NCBI GenBank assembly: GCA_903881085.1
Contig: CAIRSA010000440.1
Coordinates: 1 to 43,732 of the forward strand
Direction: 5' to 3'
Length of the DNA: 43,732 nucleotides
Source: an uncultured Acidobacteriia bacterium
GTDB taxonomy: Bacteria; Acidobacteriota; Terriglobia; Bryobacterales; Bryobacteraceae
How positions within the stretch are numbered: position 1 is the first letter of the stretch; every line of letters starts with the position of its first letter. Below are positions 15,860-24,432 of this stretch, piece after piece. The translations under genes and the position numbers were made by a program. The notes under the pieces are model-generated. The model worked only from the letters and a program-made list of their open reading frames with translations. It did no database searches and was not told where the DNA came from.

Positions 15860-17242
15860 ATGGCAATCCAATTCGACGAAACCAACCTTTCCGCCTCCAT
15901 GGTAGGGACCGAGCACGGGCTCACCAAGCAGGAGGTTGCCGCTGCCAGGACACTTGCACTTTCCGCCCTCGCGAGCTTCCAGAAAGCTAGTGAAGAAAAA
16001 GTGTATGGCTTTCCAGATCTTCCACTTGAGAGGGATATCGTAAAGGAAATCCTCACTTACACTGCCAACGTTCGTGGCAGTTACGATACCGTCTGCGTGG
16101 TGGGCATTGGCGGGAGCGCATTGGGAGCCTGGGCTCTGGACTGTGGACTGCGTGGGCCACACCCGGTGCAGGCGCCATTCAGCCTCAAGAATCCTAGATT
16201 GGTCATCCTCGACAACGTCGATCCTGTGTTCATCGCTTCGGCAATCCAATCGATGAACCCCAAAAAGACGCTGGTTGTTGTCATCGCAAAGTCAGGTGCA
16301 ACGGCCGAGACGTGCTCCACCTTCCTGATCGTCTCCAACTGGCTCTACTCGCGCATTGGCAAGACTGCCGCGCGGCGCATCGCGGTAGTAACATCCGAGG
16401 GACGTGGCGATCTGAAGACGCTGGCCGTCCGCGAAGGATATGCGACTTTCCACTTGCCGGAAAACGTCGGCGGGAGGTTCAGCGTACTTTCGGCTGTCGG
16501 CCTGTTGCCGGCGGCGCTGGTTGGATTCGACATTGATGCACTGCTCAAAGGAGCGGCTCAGATGAACCTCTTGTGCTGGAGCAATGACCTCACGAAAAAT
16601 ATTGCATTGCGTGCCGCATTGTCACATTATCTGCTGCTTTCCAAGCATAATAAGCCAATCCAAGTCGCCTTCCCTTACTCCAATCAACTATGGGGAATGG
16701 CGTTTTGGTTCCGCCAATTGTGGGCCGAGTCTTTGGGCAAAGCGAAAACTCGTGCTGGTGAAGTCGTTCATGTCGGCCAGACACCCATCGCCGCATTGGG
16801 CGCAACTGACCAACATTCCCAAGTCCAGCTCTACATGGAAGGCCCAAATGACAAAGTCTTCAGCTTTTGGGCAGTCAAGAAACTGAGCGATACCGGCGAG
16901 ATTCCGGAAAAGAAGCTGGGTCTGGAAGGCTTTGACTATCTGGCCGGCCAGAATTTGGCAAAGCTCCTGGATTGCGAACGCCGCGCGACGGAAGCAGCGC
17001 TCACGGAAAACTCCCGCCCGAATTGTACGTATACCTTGGACCGCGTCGATGTACTGCACATCGGGATGTTCTTCCAACTGATGGAATTCCAAACGGCATT
17101 CCTGGGTGAGATGCTGAACATCAATGCGTTCGATCAGGAAGGCGTGGAACTGGGCAAGAAGTTCACCTTCGGTCTGATGGGACGTAAGGGCTTCAAAGAC
17201 TACAAAACACGGTTCGCTGCGTACGAAGCAAAACGCAAGTAG
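15860..17242 (+). CDS. pgi: Glucose-6-phosphate isomerase
   Basis: A 460-residue cytoplasmic enzyme interconverting glucose 6-phosphate and fructose 6-phosphate. It has the family landmarks VVGIGGSALGAWALD in the first sugar-isomerase domain, VVIAKSGATAETCSTFLI for phosphate binding, and the C-terminal QEGVELGK, which usually surrounds the end of the active site. Length is close to the short bacterial type (about 450) rather than the 550-residue enterobacterial enzyme. It is followed after six bases by a DUF1549/DUF1553 gene, so it may head that operon. This is a core gene with no oddities except its very short predicted leader. Confidence 0.93.
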   Translation: MAIQFDETNLSASMVGTEHGLTKQEVAAARTLALSALASFQKASEEKVYGFPDLPLERDIVKEILTYTANVRGSYDTVCVVGIGGSALGAWALDCGLRGPHPVQAPFSLKNPRLVILDNVDPVFIASAIQSMNPKKTLVVVIAKSGATAETCSTFLIVSNWLYSRIGKTAARRIAVVTSEGRGDLKTLAVREGYATFHLPENVGGRFSVLSAVGLLPAALVGFDIDALLKGAAQMNLLCWSNDLTKNIALRAALSHYLLLSKHNKPIQVAFPYSNQLWGMAFWFRQLWAESLGKAKTRAGEVVHVGQTPIAALGATDQHSQVQLYMEGPNDKVFSFWAVKKLSDTGEIPEKKLGLEGFDYLAGQNLAKLLDCERRATEAALTENSRPNCTYTLDRVDVLHIGMFFQLMEFQTAFLGEMLNINAFDQEGVELGKKFTFGLMGRKGFKDYKTRFAAYEAKRK

Positions 17243-17248
17243 GCTGTC

Positions 17249-19885
17249 ATGTTGTTCCGCTGCGCAATAGCGATCACCGCGTTCCTGGCGGTGCCGTGTC
17301 CGGCGATGGCGGCGCAGACGGATCGCTTCGAAAACAACATCCGGCCTCTGCTGGCCAAGCACTGCTTCAGTTGCCATTCTCAAACACAGATGGGCGGGTT
17401 GCGTCTGGACAGCCGGGCCGCAATGCTCACCGGCGGCAAGTCAGGCGCAGCCATCGTGCCGGGCAAACCGGAAGCCAGCCTGTTGATGAAAGCCGTCGGC
17501 CGTATAAATCAGAAACTGCAGATGCCGCCAGCGGGCCCGCTCGCCTCCGCCGAACTTAGTGAACTTGCGGCGTGGATACGTGACGGCGCTATCTGGCCGG
17601 AGACCAAGATTGTGCCAGGCGGACCGCAGTTCTGGTCGTTCCGCAACGTTCAGCCACCTGCAATTCCACCCGCCCTTAACAACTGGCCCAAAGGCAAGAT
17701 CGACCGTCTCATCGCCGTCCATCAGAAAAATCAAAAGTTGTACCCCGTGGGCGAAGCGGACCGGCGAACCTGGCTCCGCCGGGTGACGCTTGACCTGACC
17801 GGGATTCCTCCCACGCCAGAAGAGGTTGCCGCATTTCAGGCAAACAACTCGCCCGAGGCCTACGAACTGACCGTCGACCGGCTGCTTGCGTCACCCAAGT
17901 ACGGCGAACGCTGGGGGCGCCACTGGCTGGATGTGATGCGGTACTCAGACGATCTGCTCGACACGCCGCTGCTCGTCATGCCCAACTTTCACCCCTACCG
18001 CGATTGGGTCATCCAGGCTATGAACGCCGACATGCCGTACGACCTGTTTCTGAAATCACATCTGGCCGCGGATCTTCTCCCCAACGAGGACAACAACAAG
18101 CTTCTACCGGCAATGACGATGTTCGTCGATGCGCCGTCCGATTTTAATGAGGACGACCGCGTGGATGTCGTTACGCGAGGGTTCCTTGGTCTGACCGTGG
18201 CCTGCGCGAAGTGCCACGACCACAAGTACGACCCGGTCCCAACCAAAGACTACTATTCCCTGCTCGGTGTGTTTCGCAATACGCAGTTCCGTGAAGTGCC
18301 GCTGGCCGAAAATGGCGTAGTCTCCGACTACCAGCGACGCAAAGAAGCGGCGGATGAACAGAACCGCAAGATCAAGGAGTTTCTGACCGCAGCTTCGCAA
18401 CGATTAGTGGCTATGGAGGCGGCAAAGACAGCCCGGTATCTGGTGGCAGCGGCGAAAGGCACGCGGGAAGCGGTGGGATTGGACTCCGCGATAATCGACC
18501 GCTGCATCTCGCTCCTGAAGCGGCCCGTGAAACAACACCCATTTCTGCACAAGTTCGAAGCACTGCGGGCGCAAGGCGCTGCCGAAAAGGAGCTCCTCGC
18601 AGAGGCTCAAGCCATCCAAGAACTGGCATTAAAGGTGTTACGCGAGAAGGATACCATCGACGAGTTCAATGAAAAGCTCCGCCAGTCGACAAAGATCGGG
18701 CGCGATCTGAACGATGTGCAAGGCAAAGCCATCCCGCGCGACCGCTACATGTTCTGGCAGGATCTGGCGGCCGTGGGAAATCCGCGCGCCTCATCCGCGG
18801 TTTCGGAAGCCCGAGTCGACGGGGTCTACATGTTCCCGGGCGACAAGGTGCTGCCGTTCCTGTCGGCCGAGGACAAAAGCAAGTTGGCCGACATGCGGAC
18901 GGAAGCGAAGCGCCTTCAGCAGCTTACTCCGAAAAAGTACCCCTATCTGACTGTCCTGGCAGACGCTCCCGAGCCCAGGAATCTGCACGTGTTCCTGCGC
19001 GGGAATCCGCAAAGCTTGGGCGAAGAGGCGCCTCGATCATTTCTCACCGTCTTCCGCGACCTTTTCCCAGAGCCATTCCGTAAAGGCAGCGGAAGGCTGG
19101 AGTTGGCCGAGGCGATTGCCAGCACCAGGAACCCGCTCACGGCGCGGGTGATGGTGAATCGCCTCTGGGAATGGCATTTCGGATACGGCCTTGTGCGTAC
19201 GCCGAGCAACTTTGGTCAAACCGGCGACCGCCCTGCAATGCCTGACCTGCTAGATTATTTGGCCAGCCGGTTCATTGAGCAGGGTTGGAGCATGAAGAAG
19301 TTGCATCGCGAGATTGTGCTTTCCGCTGCATATCGGGAACGCAGCGAGAATAACGCCGCGAACTTCCAGGTCGATCCCGACAACCGCTACCACTGGCGGT
19401 TTCCGTTAGCCAGGCTGGATGCCGAAGCGTTGCGGGATTCGATGTTGTTCGTTTCAGGCAAGCTGGACCCCGCAGTCGGTGGTGAGGCCGTGCCGCTGAC
19501 CAGCCAAACGAACTTTCGCCGCACTGTCTATGGGAAGATCAGCCGCCGCGCCGTAGATCCCATGCTGCGGCTTTTCGACTTCCCCGATCCCAACACCACG
19601 GCCGAGCGACGGCTGTTGACAACAGTGCCGCTGCAGCGCCTGTTCCTATTAAATAGCGAATTCCTGATGGCACAAGGCCGGTTCCTTGCGAAACGGCTGG
19701 ATGACGAAAACATGGCGGGCGCGGAGCAGCGCGTCCACCGCATCTATCAACTATTGTTCCAGCGTGCGCCGACGGCTTCAGAGAAGGACAGAGGCCTGTC
19801 CTTCATCGCAACCGGAGGAGCCAGCGCCTGGGCAGACTACGCCCGCATTTTGCTATCCTCGGACGAATTCCTTTATGTGGAATAA
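17249..19885 (+). CDS. Planctomycete-type cytochrome c / DUF1549 / DUF1553 (PSD1) protein
   Basis: An 878-residue exported protein with a signal peptide ending near AMAAQ. Domains in order: a planctomycete-type cytochrome c domain (about 25-110) with a single haem-binding motif CFSCH (C39, C42, H43), a DUF1549 domain (about 150-360, LRRVTLDLTGIPPTPEEV), and a DUF1553/PSD1 domain in the last ~300 residues (NPLTARVMVNRLWEWHFG). Such proteins are abundant in Planctomycetes and Solibacter-like Acidobacteria, nearly always beside a DUF1501 gene as here, and are suspected to take part in polysaccharide oxidation or breakdown. The exact reaction is not established. It begins six bases after pgi. Confidence 0.9.
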   Translation: MLFRCAIAITAFLAVPCPAMAAQTDRFENNIRPLLAKHCFSCHSQTQMGGLRLDSRAAMLTGGKSGAAIVPGKPEASLLMKAVGRINQKLQMPPAGPLASAELSELAAWIRDGAIWPETKIVPGGPQFWSFRNVQPPAIPPALNNWPKGKIDRLIAVHQKNQKLYPVGEADRRTWLRRVTLDLTGIPPTPEEVAAFQANNSPEAYELTVDRLLASPKYGERWGRHWLDVMRYSDDLLDTPLLVMPNFHPYRDWVIQAMNADMPYDLFLKSHLAADLLPNEDNNKLLPAMTMFVDAPSDFNEDDRVDVVTRGFLGLTVACAKCHDHKYDPVPTKDYYSLLGVFRNTQFREVPLAENGVVSDYQRRKEAADEQNRKIKEFLTAASQRLVAMEAAKTARYLVAAAKGTREAVGLDSAIIDRCISLLKRPVKQHPFLHKFEALRAQGAAEKELLAEAQAIQELALKVLREKDTIDEFNEKLRQSTKIGRDLNDVQGKAIPRDRYMFWQDLAAVGNPRASSAVSEARVDGVYMFPGDKVLPFLSAEDKSKLADMRTEAKRLQQLTPKKYPYLTVLADAPEPRNLHVFLRGNPQSLGEEAPRSFLTVFRDLFPEPFRKGSGRLELAEAIASTRNPLTARVMVNRLWEWHFGYGLVRTPSNFGQTGDRPAMPDLLDYLASRFIEQGWSMKKLHREIVLSAAYRERSENNAANFQVDPDNRYHWRFPLARLDAEALRDSMLFVSGKLDPAVGGEAVPLTSQTNFRRTVYGKISRRAVDPMLRLFDFPDPNTTAERRLLTTVPLQRLFLLNSEFLMAQGRFLAKRLDDENMAGAEQRVHRIYQLLFQRAPTASEKDRGLSFIATGGASAWADYARILLSSDEFLYVE

Positions 19886-19886
19886 C

Positions 19887-21272
19887 ATGCGCTATCCACT
19901 CAGCCGTCGAGAACTGTTGCAGACTGCCGCCGGAGGGTTCGGCATGGTGGGTCTTGGCGGCATGTTGGGCGCCGCGCCGCCGGGTCCATTTTCTCCACGG
20001 CGGCCGCATTTTGCGCCGAAGGCGAAGCGGGTGGCATTTCTGTTTCTGAACGGGGGGATCTCGCACCTCGATTCCTTCGACTACAAGCCGGCGCTCCAGA
20101 AGTATAACGGTCAGCCTAGTCCAATCGGGAATCCGAAGACGGAGCGCAAGACGGGTAACCTGATGGCCTCGCCGTTCGAATTCCGGCCGCGAGGAAAAAG
20201 CGGCCTTCTGGTCAGCGACCTTTGGCCGAAGCTTGGGTCGATGATCGATGACATCTGTGTGGTGCGCAGCATGCACACAGATATTCCCAACCATCCGCCG
20301 TCGGCGATGATGCTGAACACCGGCCGCAACATTCTGGGCACGCCTTCATTTGGCTCCTGGATCACCTATGGCCTTGGCACGGAAAACCAGAACCTGCCCG
20401 GCTTCATGGTGATTTCGCCAGACGCCTCGGGCGGCCTCGGCGCGCAGCAGTGGGGTTCGGCCTTTCTGCCGGCCATGTACCAGGGAACATTAATTGAAAC
20501 CAAGGGCGCCACAACGCCGGAAAAGCTGATTCCCTTCCTCCGAAATTCCAAAATCAAACCCGCTGACCAGGCGCGGCAGTTGGATCTGCTGCGCGAGCTG
20601 AACCAGGAACATTTGCGCGCCCGTCCGGGTGAAAGCGAATTGGAAGCGAGCATCCAGTCGATGGAGATCGCCTACACCATGCAGACCGAAGGCATGAACG
20701 CCTTCGACCTGAGCAAGGAACCGGCCGCAACCGTCGCGCGCTACGGCGATTCCGAATTCGGACGCAGTTGCCTGCTCGGACGCCGGCTGCTCGAGCGAGG
20801 TGTACGTGTGGTCCAGGTGATCTATGGCGGACTGGGGTGGGACCATCATGAGGACATCATGATGCACCAGCAGTTGGCGCCCGATGTCGATACGGCGATC
20901 GCCGCGTTCCTACAGGATTTGAAGTCGAGCGGGATGTTGGAAGAGACGCTTGTCGTCATCGGCAGTGAGTTCGGCCGCACACCCACTTCGGAAATCAGCG
21001 TGCGCGTGTTCCTGCAAAACGGCCGCGATCACAATCCCTACGGCTATTCAATGTTACTCGCCGGCGGCGGCATCAAAGGCGGTCTGGCTTACGGCGAAAC
21101 TGATGAGTTCGGCTGGTACGCCATAAAGGACAAGGCCCACGTGCACGACCTGCACGCCACCATGTTGCACCAGTTGGGATTTGACCATACGAAGTTGACT
21201 TACCAATACAGTGGACGATCGTTCCGCCTAACCGACGTGGAGGGCGAAGTGATGAAAGGCATTCTGGCATGA
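19887..21272 (+). CDS. Tat-exported DUF1501 protein
   Basis: A 461-residue protein of the DUF1501 family, which has an alkaline-phosphatase/sulfatase-like fold. The start MRYPLSRRELLQTAAGGFG carries a twin-arginine signal and follows the preceding stop immediately; an ATG at 19875 (MWNN) is an in-frame alternative that would overlap the upstream gene. Motifs include FLNGGISHLDSFDYKP near the N-terminus and GSEFGRTP near the C-terminus, both usual for the family and probably metal-binding. It lacks a sulfatase CxPSR motif. Adjacency to the DUF1553 gene reproduces the standard pair. Its stop overlaps the next start by four bases (ATGA). Confidence 0.88.
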   Translation: MRYPLSRRELLQTAAGGFGMVGLGGMLGAAPPGPFSPRRPHFAPKAKRVAFLFLNGGISHLDSFDYKPALQKYNGQPSPIGNPKTERKTGNLMASPFEFRPRGKSGLLVSDLWPKLGSMIDDICVVRSMHTDIPNHPPSAMMLNTGRNILGTPSFGSWITYGLGTENQNLPGFMVISPDASGGLGAQQWGSAFLPAMYQGTLIETKGATTPEKLIPFLRNSKIKPADQARQLDLLRELNQEHLRARPGESELEASIQSMEIAYTMQTEGMNAFDLSKEPAATVARYGDSEFGRSCLLGRRLLERGVRVVQVIYGGLGWDHHEDIMMHQQLAPDVDTAIAAFLQDLKSSGMLEETLVVIGSEFGRTPTSEISVRVFLQNGRDHNPYGYSMLLAGGGIKGGLAYGETDEFGWYAIKDKAHVHDLHATMLHQLGFDHTKLTYQYSGRSFRLTDVEGEVMKGILA

Positions 21273-22195
21273 GGTTGTTTGTACTGTTGTTTGCGGCTGC
21301 GGCCGCGTTTGGCGCGGATCTGCGTGTAGGCCTGATTGGCATGGACATCTCGCACGCCTACACGTTCCCCAAGATGTTGAATGACGAGAAGTTCCTGCAC
21401 CATGTGGCCGGTGCACGAGTGGTGGCGGCATATCCTGGAACGCGTGGCGTGAAAGAGCGTTACTACGACCGCATCACGAAAGAGTTCCAGATTGAGATCG
21501 TGCCCGACATTCCAAGCCTGATGCCGAAGGTCGACGCTGTGATCATCACCAGCGGTGACGGCAATCTGCATCTGGGCGAAATCAAGCAACTGCTGGCGGC
21601 AAAGAAGCCGGTTTTCATCGACAAGTGGCTGGCGACGAAATTCGAGGATGCCGTGGAGATCGCTCGCATCACCAAAGCGGCCGGCGTGCCGGTGTTCAGC
21701 GCTTCCTCGCTGCGTTATGAGAAGCTCACCGCCGACCTGAAGTTCCCTGACGTGATCGGTGCCGATGTTTGGGCTCCGGGCGGCGTGGAAGGGCACGAGT
21801 ATTTGGAAGCTTCTGAGCCGGCTTATCACGCCATCGAAATGCTGTACTCCGTCCTTGGTCCAGGCTGCGAACAGGTGACCCGCGTGGTGGGTGCGAACTT
21901 CGACGACAGCGAAGATGTGGTGGCGGCTCGCTGGAAAGGTGGGCGGACGGCAACGGTGCGAACCTTGCGGCCAAGCGGACCTTTCGGAATGGTCGTGTTT
22001 CGTCCCGGTGGAGTCGTACAAAGCCCGGCGAAACCATCCATCACTTACGTGACGCTGATGAATGAGGTTTTGAAGTTCTTCCGTTCAGGGGTGTCGCCCG
22101 TTCCGATGGACGAGATGCTGGAAGTCATTTCGTTCATCGACGCTTCACAGCGCAGCAAGGACGCCGGCGGGAACGCAACCAAGCTCCGCCGTTAG
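21269..22195 (+). CDS. Exported Gfo/Idh/MocA-family oxidoreductase-like protein
   Basis: A 308-residue protein with a short signal peptide (MRLFVLLFAAAAAFGA) placed directly before a Rossmann-like strand, LRVGLIGMDISHAY. The middle has the family pattern VDAVIITSGDGNLHLGEI and, in place of the usual EKP motif, FIDKWLA, which keeps the lysine. Typical Gfo/Idh/MocA enzymes are NAD(P)-dependent, 330-400 residues long and cytoplasmic. An exported, slightly short version is frequent near DUF1501 genes in this kind of genome, but the cofactor supply outside the cytoplasm is unexplained. It is coupled to the DUF1501 gene by ATGA and ends eight bases from the convergent clpS stop. Confidence 0.8.
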   Translation: MRLFVLLFAAAAAFGADLRVGLIGMDISHAYTFPKMLNDEKFLHHVAGARVVAAYPGTRGVKERYYDRITKEFQIEIVPDIPSLMPKVDAVIITSGDGNLHLGEIKQLLAAKKPVFIDKWLATKFEDAVEIARITKAAGVPVFSASSLRYEKLTADLKFPDVIGADVWAPGGVEGHEYLEASEPAYHAIEMLYSVLGPGCEQVTRVVGANFDDSEDVVAARWKGGRTATVRTLRPSGPFGMVVFRPGGVVQSPAKPSITYVTLMNEVLKFFRSGVSPVPMDEMLEVISFIDASQRSKDAGGNATKLRR

Positions 22196-22203
22196 GCCAG
22201 GAG

Positions 22204-22545
22204 CTACTTCCCTTCCCCGGCTGGTTCAATCACAGCGGACATAGAGCCTTTCGATTCCGGCATCCGCGCATCGGCACCATAGGCGTGGATCTGGTCGCGG
22301 CCGAATTCGGCTTGCGGACGTTCGCAGGTGATGACGATTGTGCGGCCGAAGGAATCGACTTCGAGCGCCTTCTGGAACGCTTCCCCCTTCGTCAGCATGA
22401 ACAGATTCGTCAGCATTTCAATGACATAGGCGTAGGAGTGCTCATCGTCGTCAAGCAAGACCACGTTGAACAGGGGAATCTTCTGCCCAAGGTCCTCGGT
22501 CCCGATATGTTCTTCAACACCCGGTAGACTGATTGTTTCCGTCAT
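22204..22545 (-). CDS. clpS: ATP-dependent Clp protease adaptor ClpS
   Basis: A 113-residue cytoplasmic adaptor that delivers N-degron substrates to the ClpAP protease. The core has the family pattern PLFNVVLLDDDEHSYAYVIEML, which includes the conserved acidic DDD segment of the N-degron pocket, and the later stretch of VDSFGRTIVITCERPQAE, normally the V-x-x-x-[KG]-x-x-A-x-x-T region of the ClpA-contacting surface. Residues 1-25 are the flexible tail. It starts three bases after the stop of the metallo-beta-lactamase-fold gene, so both are probably on one mRNA. No clpA is in the window. Confidence 0.88.
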   Translation of the reverse strand: MTETISLPGVEEHIGTEDLGQKIPLFNVVLLDDDEHSYAYVIEMLTNLFMLTKGEAFQKALEVDSFGRTIVITCERPQAEFGRDQIHAYGADARMPESKGSMSAVIEPAGEGK

Positions 22546-22548
22546 GTA

Positions 22549-23691
22549 TCAGTTTCGGTCCAATGCGGTAAAGATTTGTTTGATGCTCGTATTCACTGCG
22601 TTGCTCAGGACTCTGGCCTCGTCCACTCCAGGAGCCTGCAGCCCATAAGTGCTAATCGACCGGCCGAGGAACTTTCCATAGTCCCCACGCGATAATGATA
22701 CCAGCGATGCGGGGGTAAAGCTCTGCTGAACTTGCGCAACGGTCTGTTGCGACTGCTTGGCTTTGATCACAATCGCAGTCAACTCTTCGATATAACCCGC
22801 CATTTGCGATAAACGCTCGCTCGAATGTTGCACTGCGCCATGGCCGCCGATGAGGTGGTCAAACTCGAACTTGACTACCGCCTTCAACGTATCGGGCCAA
22901 GCCAGCGGGAAGCCGTCCATCATATTTGGCGCAAAGCCGTGCATCAGATCGCCCGTTGCGATCACTTTCTTTTGCGGGCAGTAGACAACAACATCGCCGG
23001 CCGTGTGTGCCCTGCCGCGGAAGGCGAGGTGCAGATCGTGCGCTTTGTCGTGGATGATCAGGTCGGAATCGAACGTCAGGTTCGGCAGTTCCGGCTTGTA
23101 GTCCTTCATCTCACTTATGTAGCTTTGGGTGTCGAGGGCGACCTGCTGGTAATAGGTCTTCTCTTCGGCCGTCTTCGCCGCGGCTGCTTTTTCCTTGTAT
23201 CCCGGCAAAGCCGCCATAGCCGCCTCGACCGATTCCTTTAACCGCTGGGCTCCGTTTTCCGAGATCAACTTTCGCGTGATCTCGCTCGATACAATGTCGG
23301 CGTGTGGAGCGATCCGCTTGTAGGTCGGTGCACCCTGCGTGTGATCCCAATGGAAGTGCGAGTTGACGATGTACTTCACCGGCTTCTGGCTGACTTCCTT
23401 TTTCAACTGCGAAACCAACGAGACGACGGCGCTTGGTTTGGAATGCGTGTCGACGATGAGCAGGTCTTTTTCCTGCTCAAAGATAGCCGCGTTGCAGTTG
23501 ATCAATGCCTGCGGGCGGGCTATGGCGGCATAAACTCCATCGGCGACCTTTTCGATTCGGAACAGACCGGCCGTTCCGGGAATGGCCTGTGCGCGGGCTG
23601 CCGTAGCGCGAAACACGGCTTGTTCCAGTAATGCGCCGCCTGTCCAGGCTACACCTAAAGTGTTTTTAAGGAAACCGCGGCGCGAGGACAT
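22549..23691 (-). CDS. Tat-exported metallo-beta-lactamase-fold hydrolase
   Basis: About 380 residues from the chosen start MSSRRGFLKNTLGV, which is an ideal twin-arginine signal; cleavage is likely near AARAQ. The frame is open upstream to ATGs at 23709 and 23730, but the latter lies inside the tmRNA gene and is excluded. The zinc motif HFHWDH and further ligands in GRAHTAGD and IGGHG define the MBL fold, probably binding two zincs. The natural substrate is unknown; candidates include lactonase or SoxH/quinoprotein-relay-like activities. It is followed by clpS after three bases. Its start is only 29 bases from the divergent tmRNA gene, so its promoter must overlap tmRNA sequence. Confidence 0.85.
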   Translation of the reverse strand: MSSRRGFLKNTLGVAWTGGALLEQAVFRATAARAQAIPGTAGLFRIEKVADGVYAAIARPQALINCNAAIFEQEKDLLIVDTHSKPSAVVSLVSQLKKEVSQKPVKYIVNSHFHWDHTQGAPTYKRIAPHADIVSSEITRKLISENGAQRLKESVEAAMAALPGYKEKAAAAKTAEEKTYYQQVALDTQSYISEMKDYKPELPNLTFDSDLIIHDKAHDLHLAFRGRAHTAGDVVVYCPQKKVIATGDLMHGFAPNMMDGFPLAWPDTLKAVVKFEFDHLIGGHGAVQHSSERLSQMAGYIEELTAIVIKAKQSQQTVAQVQQSFTPASLVSLSRGDYGKFLGRSISTYGLQAPGVDEARVLSNAVNTSIKQIFTALDRN

Positions 23692-23720
23692 AGATTTAGA
23701 TGCTAACATAGATATGAAGG

Positions 23721-24072
23721 GGGGGCGCAACGGATTCGACGGGATTGTTTTGTTTTAGTGAGGCGTGCCGGGTTCCGAGCTCCCGTTAAACGATCGGAAA
23801 ACAACAACTGCCAATCAGCAGTTTGCATACGCTGCTTAATTAACTGAGTAGCCGCTCTAACCAGTAGGCCCGCATGGGGGTTAGCAAGCGTCATATGGCG
23901 GGATAGGTTTGAAGCTTCTGTCCGGAGCTAAAAGGCCGAAATTAATCGGGCTGGATCGCCACTTACTTGCCGGTTCCAATGTGGCGGTTGAGACCAACGA
24001 ATCGGAAACGCACGTAGTTCTCATTAGGGCAAGCATTTTCGGACGTGGGTTCAACTCCCACCGCCTCCACCA
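23721..24072 (+). ncRNA. ssrA: Transfer-messenger RNA (tmRNA)
   Basis: A 352-base one-piece tmRNA, which rescues stalled ribosomes together with SmpB. The 5' end GGGGGCG pairs with CGCCTCC (24062-24068) to make the seven-pair acceptor stem, with one G-U pair. The encoded ACCA follows at 24069-24072. The conserved ATTCGACGGG lies near the 5' end, and the T arm GTGGGTTCAACTCCCAC near the 3' end. The tag reading frame ends GCA TAC GCT GCT TAA. Taking GCC at 23810 as resume codon gives ANQQFAYAA (23810-23839), close to known tags that end in AYAA or ALAA. The resume point is inferred; the frame is open upstream. The MBL-fold gene is divergent only 29 bases away. Confidence 0.95.
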
Positions 24073-24121
24073 ACCTTCGCCAAAGGCGAAGGTTGTCCGC
24101 CGAAGCCTTGGCGAAGGCGGA
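24072..24121. repeat. Double palindrome abutting the tmRNA 3' end, copy A
   Basis: Two hairpins lie in series. The first, AACCTTCGCC (24072-24081) with GGCGAAGGTT (24085-24094), has ten pairs and an AAA loop, and begins at the last base of tmRNA. The second, TCCGCC (24096-24101) with GGCGGA (24116-24121), encloses GCC/GGC pairs across a GAA internal loop. Neither is followed by a T run, so these are not standard terminators. The second hairpin recurs at 12090 and, degenerate, at 12210. The GIY-YIG gene starts 17 bases later. Confidence 0.75.
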
Positions 24122-24137
24122 CTACCCGGTCCCCAAG

Positions 24138-24398
24138 ATGTACTACGTCTACCTAATTCAAAGCCAATCCCACCCCAAAGAACACTACACCGGCAGAACC
24201 AGCGACCTAAAAGCCCGCCTAGCAAAACATAACGAAGGAGGAGTCCCCCATACAGCAAAGTTCAAACCCTGGACCCTCCAAACCTACACAGCCTTCACCA
24301 CTAAAGAGCAGGCCACCAAATTCGAGCTCTACCTGAAAACCGGCTCCGGCCGAGCCTTCGCCACCCGCCACCTCTGGCCAACCCCCAACATAGCCTAA
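24138..24398 (+). CDS. GIY-YIG domain endonuclease (small, UPF0213/UvrC-like)
   Basis: An 86-residue single-domain protein. The GIY-YIG signature is present as YVYL (residues 3-6) and HYTGRT. The catalytic arginine is in LKARLAKHN and the metal-binding glutamate is probably in KFELYLKTG. The C-terminus after SGRAFATRHL is short, so there is no separate DNA-binding domain. Known relatives are stand-alone nucleases of unclear role. The start at 24138 is the first ATG after the palindromes. There is no classical Shine-Dalgarno. The position directly behind palindromic repeats at the tmRNA 3' end suggests a mobile cassette. Confidence 0.82.
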   Translation: MYYVYLIQSQSHPKEHYTGRTSDLKARLAKHNEGGVPHTAKFKPWTLQTYTAFTTKEQATKFELYLKTGSGRAFATRHLWPTPNIA

Positions 24399-24432
24399 CA
24401 AGATACAATAACCTCCGACACCACCCAACGAA

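Noticed and set aside
23692..23730. Upstream start of the MBL-fold gene at 23730
   Set aside because: It would extend into the tmRNA acceptor stem and put an unneeded leader before an ideal Tat signal at 23691.
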